In this document: positions 4,627 through 6,135 of the stretch, one piece after another
Numbering within the stretch: the first letter of the stretch is position 1
Layout: each line of letters begins with the position of its first letter
Source of the DNA: CAYMDD01 sp964409675
Lineage (GTDB): Bacteria > Pseudomonadota > Alphaproteobacteria > Rickettsiales > SXRF01
NCBI GenBank assembly: GCA_964409675.1
Contig: CAYPEF010000124.1
Coordinates: 1 to 6,135, forward strand
DNA: 6,135 bases
Direction: 5' to 3'
Position numbers and translations under genes: made by a program
The notes under the pieces: model-generated
What the model was told of the DNA's origin: nothing
Database searches by the model: none
What the model saw: the letters and a program-made list of their open reading frames with translations, nothing else

Positions 4627-5703
4627 ATGGCCGACGGCGAAGAAGACCAGGAACAAAAAACCGAGCAACCCAGCCATAAACGGCTGGAGGAAGCCTTCAA
4701 GCGCGGCCAGGTGCCGATCTCGCGCGAGGTGGGCAGTTTCTTCATGATGTTCGTGCTGGCCCTCATCGTCGGCGCGCTGCTGCCGGGCATGCTGAAGCAG
4801 GCCAAGCTGATGCTCGCCCCGTTCATCCTCCAGCCGGACCAGTTCCTGATGGACCGCGCCGGCCTCGGCAAGGCTATGCGCAGCCTGCTTGGCGATAGTT
4901 TTTTAGTGCTGTTAGTGCCCTTTGCCGCCAGCATCGCCGCCGCTATAGGTGCGAGTTTCATCCAGAACGGCTTCATGTTTACGACCGAGCCGATCATGCC
5001 CAAGCTCAGTAAAATCTCGCCGATGAAAGGCATCGGGCGGATTTTCTCCAAGCGCTCGCTGGTGGAGTTCATCAAGGGGATGGTAAAAATCGGCATCGTC
5101 GCTGCCTTATGCTGGACAGCCGTGCGCGGCTACCTGCCGGAGCTCAGCCAGCTGCCAGCACGCGATACCATGGGCATGCTGATCTTTCTCTCCAAGACCG
5201 CCACCAAGCTGATGATCTGGGTATGCGCGGCGCTGTTCTTCATCGCGCTGGCTGACGTGATGTACCAGCGCTACGAGCACATCAAAAGCCTGCGCATGAC
5301 CAAGCAGGAGGTGCGCGACGAATACAAGCAGCAGGAAGGCGACCCCCACATCAAGCAGCGCCTGCGCCAGATTCGCATGGAAAAAGCTAAGAACCGCATG
5401 ATGGCCGCCGTGCCGAGCGCCGACGTGGTGATCACCAACCCGACGCACTATGCCGTAGCTCTCAAATACGACAGCAATACCATGTCCGCCCCGCAGGTAG
5501 TGGCCAAGGGCGTCGATTACATCGCCCTCACCATCCGCCGCGTGGCGGAGGAAAACAACGTCACCGTAATGGAAAACCCGCCACTTGCCCGCGCGCTTTT
5601 TGCCTCCGTGGAAATCGACCAGGAAATCCCGCTGGAGCATTACAAGGCGGTGGCGGAGATTATCAGTTATGTGTACAAGGTGAAGGGGAAGACGCGGGGC
5701 TAA
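4627..5703 (+). CDS. flhB: Flagellar export switch protein FlhB
   Basis: The protein has 358 residues, a normal FlhB length. The N-terminal tail has the family motif EQKTEQPSHKRLEEAFKRGQVPISREV (9-35). Four membrane segments follow at about 37-58, 90-112, 153-168 and 190-212. A charged linker (MYQRYEHIKSLRMTKQEVRDEYK) leads to the cytoplasmic domain. NPTH (271-274) is the autocleavage site, cut between N271 and P272, and the domain ends with IPLEHYKAVAEIISYVYK. FlhB sits beside FliR, closes the FliPQR channel, and switches export from rod/hook to filament substrates after cleavage and interaction with FliK. Its C-terminal fragment is matched by the separate flhX gene in this window. It is the last flagellar gene before a convergent unrelated gene. 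Confidence 0.97.
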   Translation: MADGEEDQEQKTEQPSHKRLEEAFKRGQVPISREVGSFFMMFVLALIVGALLPGMLKQAKLMLAPFILQPDQFLMDRAGLGKAMRSLLGDSFLVLLVPFAASIAAAIGASFIQNGFMFTTEPIMPKLSKISPMKGIGRIFSKRSLVEFIKGMVKIGIVAALCWTAVRGYLPELSQLPARDTMGMLIFLSKTATKLMIWVCAALFFIALADVMYQRYEHIKSLRMTKQEVRDEYKQQEGDPHIKQRLRQIRMEKAKNRMMAAVPSADVVITNPTHYAVALKYDSNTMSAPQVVAKGVDYIALTIRRVAEENNVTVMENPPLARALFASVEIDQEIPLEHYKAVAEIISYVYKVKGKTRG

Positions 5704-5720
5704 AAATGGCGCCGATGATA

Positions 5721-5737
5721 CATACGCATTGTGTATG
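5721..5737. terminator. Weak hairpin between convergent flhB and the pilin-like gene
   Basis: CATACGC (5721-5727) pairs with GTGTATG (5731-5737), seven pairs including one G-U, around a 3-base loop. It lies 18 bases past the flhB stop and 23 bases before the stop of the convergent gene, where a shared terminator would be expected. It has no U-run on the flhB side; on the other strand TTTTT comes only about 15 bases later. The assignment rests mainly on position. Confidence 0.25.
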
Positions 5738-5759
5738 CAGGAATAGCGCAGGCTGGACG

Positions 5760-6135
5760 TTACTTCATCCAGAACACCGGCGTGCAATCGGTTGCCGTGT
5801 CGCTCATATTATACACTGCCGAGCCGTCCGTCACCCACAGGCTGCCGGTGACACAGTTTCCCGTATCCCAGTTATCGTTCACGGTGACGAACCTACCCGA
5901 AGCGGCAATGCCGTCGTCCATCTTCACATCCATGTTATAAACGTCGTTCACCATCAGCTTGGCTGTCTGCATGAAAAAACGGTTGTCCCAGATGATAGCG
6001 GTATCGAGCCCACCCGTCCATGCCACGTTATATAACCCCTGCCCCCACCAGCCGTATATGCTGCCCATATAATGATTTGAGCTGGTGTTAAGCTTTGAGG
6101 ATGGGCAAACGGTTGCAGGACAGGCCGTGCCGCCC
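5760..6135 (-). CDS. C-terminal part of a pilin/pseudopilin-like protein (partial)
   Basis: The last 124 residues are present and the reading frame stays open to the window edge, so the N-terminus is missing; the internal ATG at 6068 is probably not the start. The fragment is rich in G, S, T, N, W and Y and has four cysteines (two near the visible start in TACPATVC, one in GNC, one in TDCTP near the end), as in exported proteins with disulphides. The block AKLMVNDVYNMDVKMDDGIAASGRF resembles a motif I recall from prepilin-like proteins of environmental alphaproteobacteria (D.K.DDG...G), where it follows the N-terminal helix and variable globular part. On this view it would be a type IV pilin or type II secretion pseudopilin, but the diagnostic N-terminal cleavage site lies outside the window. 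It converges on flhB and is probably unrelated to the flagellum. Confidence 0.5.
   Translation of the reverse strand, partial: GGTACPATVCPSSKLNTSSNHYMGSIYGWWGQGLYNVAWTGGLDTAIIWDNRFFMQTAKLMVNDVYNMDVKMDDGIAASGRFVTVNDNWDTGNCVTGSLWVTDGSAVYNMSDTATDCTPVFWMK

Noticed and set aside
5107..5787. 226-residue minus-strand frame over flhB
   Set aside because: It is the complement of the conserved FlhB cytoplasmic domain and is full of H, V and A runs expected from antisense codons.

Overview
This is a flagellar assembly locus, most likely chromosomal DNA of an alphaproteobacterium. The order flgB-flgC-fliE ... fliQ-fliR-flhB is the usual arrangement of rod and export-gate genes in that class (recalled from the family, not searched). 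Coding DNA is fairly GC-rich, intergenic REP-like hairpins of the attccc...gggaat kind are present, and the flgB promoter looks sigma-54 dependent. I cannot place it below class. A csrA gene inside the locus is not what the best-known alphaproteobacterial models (Caulobacter, Rhizobium) show, so a less-studied lineage is plausible.

Left arm, minus strand, 65-908: a three-gene unit, csrA - flhX - a small coiled-coil protein. The genes are joined by two 4-base ATGA stop/start overlaps. CsrA is a post-transcriptional regulator. FlhX is a stand-alone copy of the cytoplasmic domain of FlhB without the NPTH self-cleavage site. The third protein resembles FliT/FlgN-type export chaperones. Together they look like a regulatory and export-control cassette. 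A hairpin repeat lies beyond the last gene (12-48).

Divergent control region, 909-1012: 104 bases between csrA and flgB. It holds a near-consensus sigma-54 promoter facing flgB (920-935), an inverted repeat over the predicted start site (941-960) and a stem-loop in the flgB leader (966-987).

Plus-strand structural genes: flgB and flgC (proximal rod) are tightly spaced. A 142-base gap with a REP-like hairpin and a possible -10 element precedes fliE (basal-body/rod junction). fliQ follows at 3359, and after a 200-base gap carrying a 116-base inverted pair of GC-rich repeats come fliR and flhB, spaced 9 bases apart. FliQ, FliR and FlhB are integral membrane parts of the flagellar type III export gate; FlhB is the substrate-specificity switch.

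Insertion, 2333-3247, minus strand: a 304-residue Fe(II)/2-oxoglutarate oxygenase-like protein splits fliE from fliQ. Its catalytic residues look intact, and its C-terminal 80 residues may form a second domain. Nothing in it is typical of flagellar genes, so it is either a hitchhiker or an unrecognised modifying enzyme.

Right edge, minus strand, 5760-6135: the last 124 residues of a secreted-looking, cysteine-containing protein, possibly a type IV pilin/pseudopilin. It converges on flhB and runs off the window.

No rRNA, tRNA, CRISPR array, transposase or phage gene is visible. The points most worth a second look are the csrA-flhX-chaperone cassette facing a sigma-54 flgB promoter, the oxygenase inside the export-gate gene set, and the repeat pair between fliQ and fliR.
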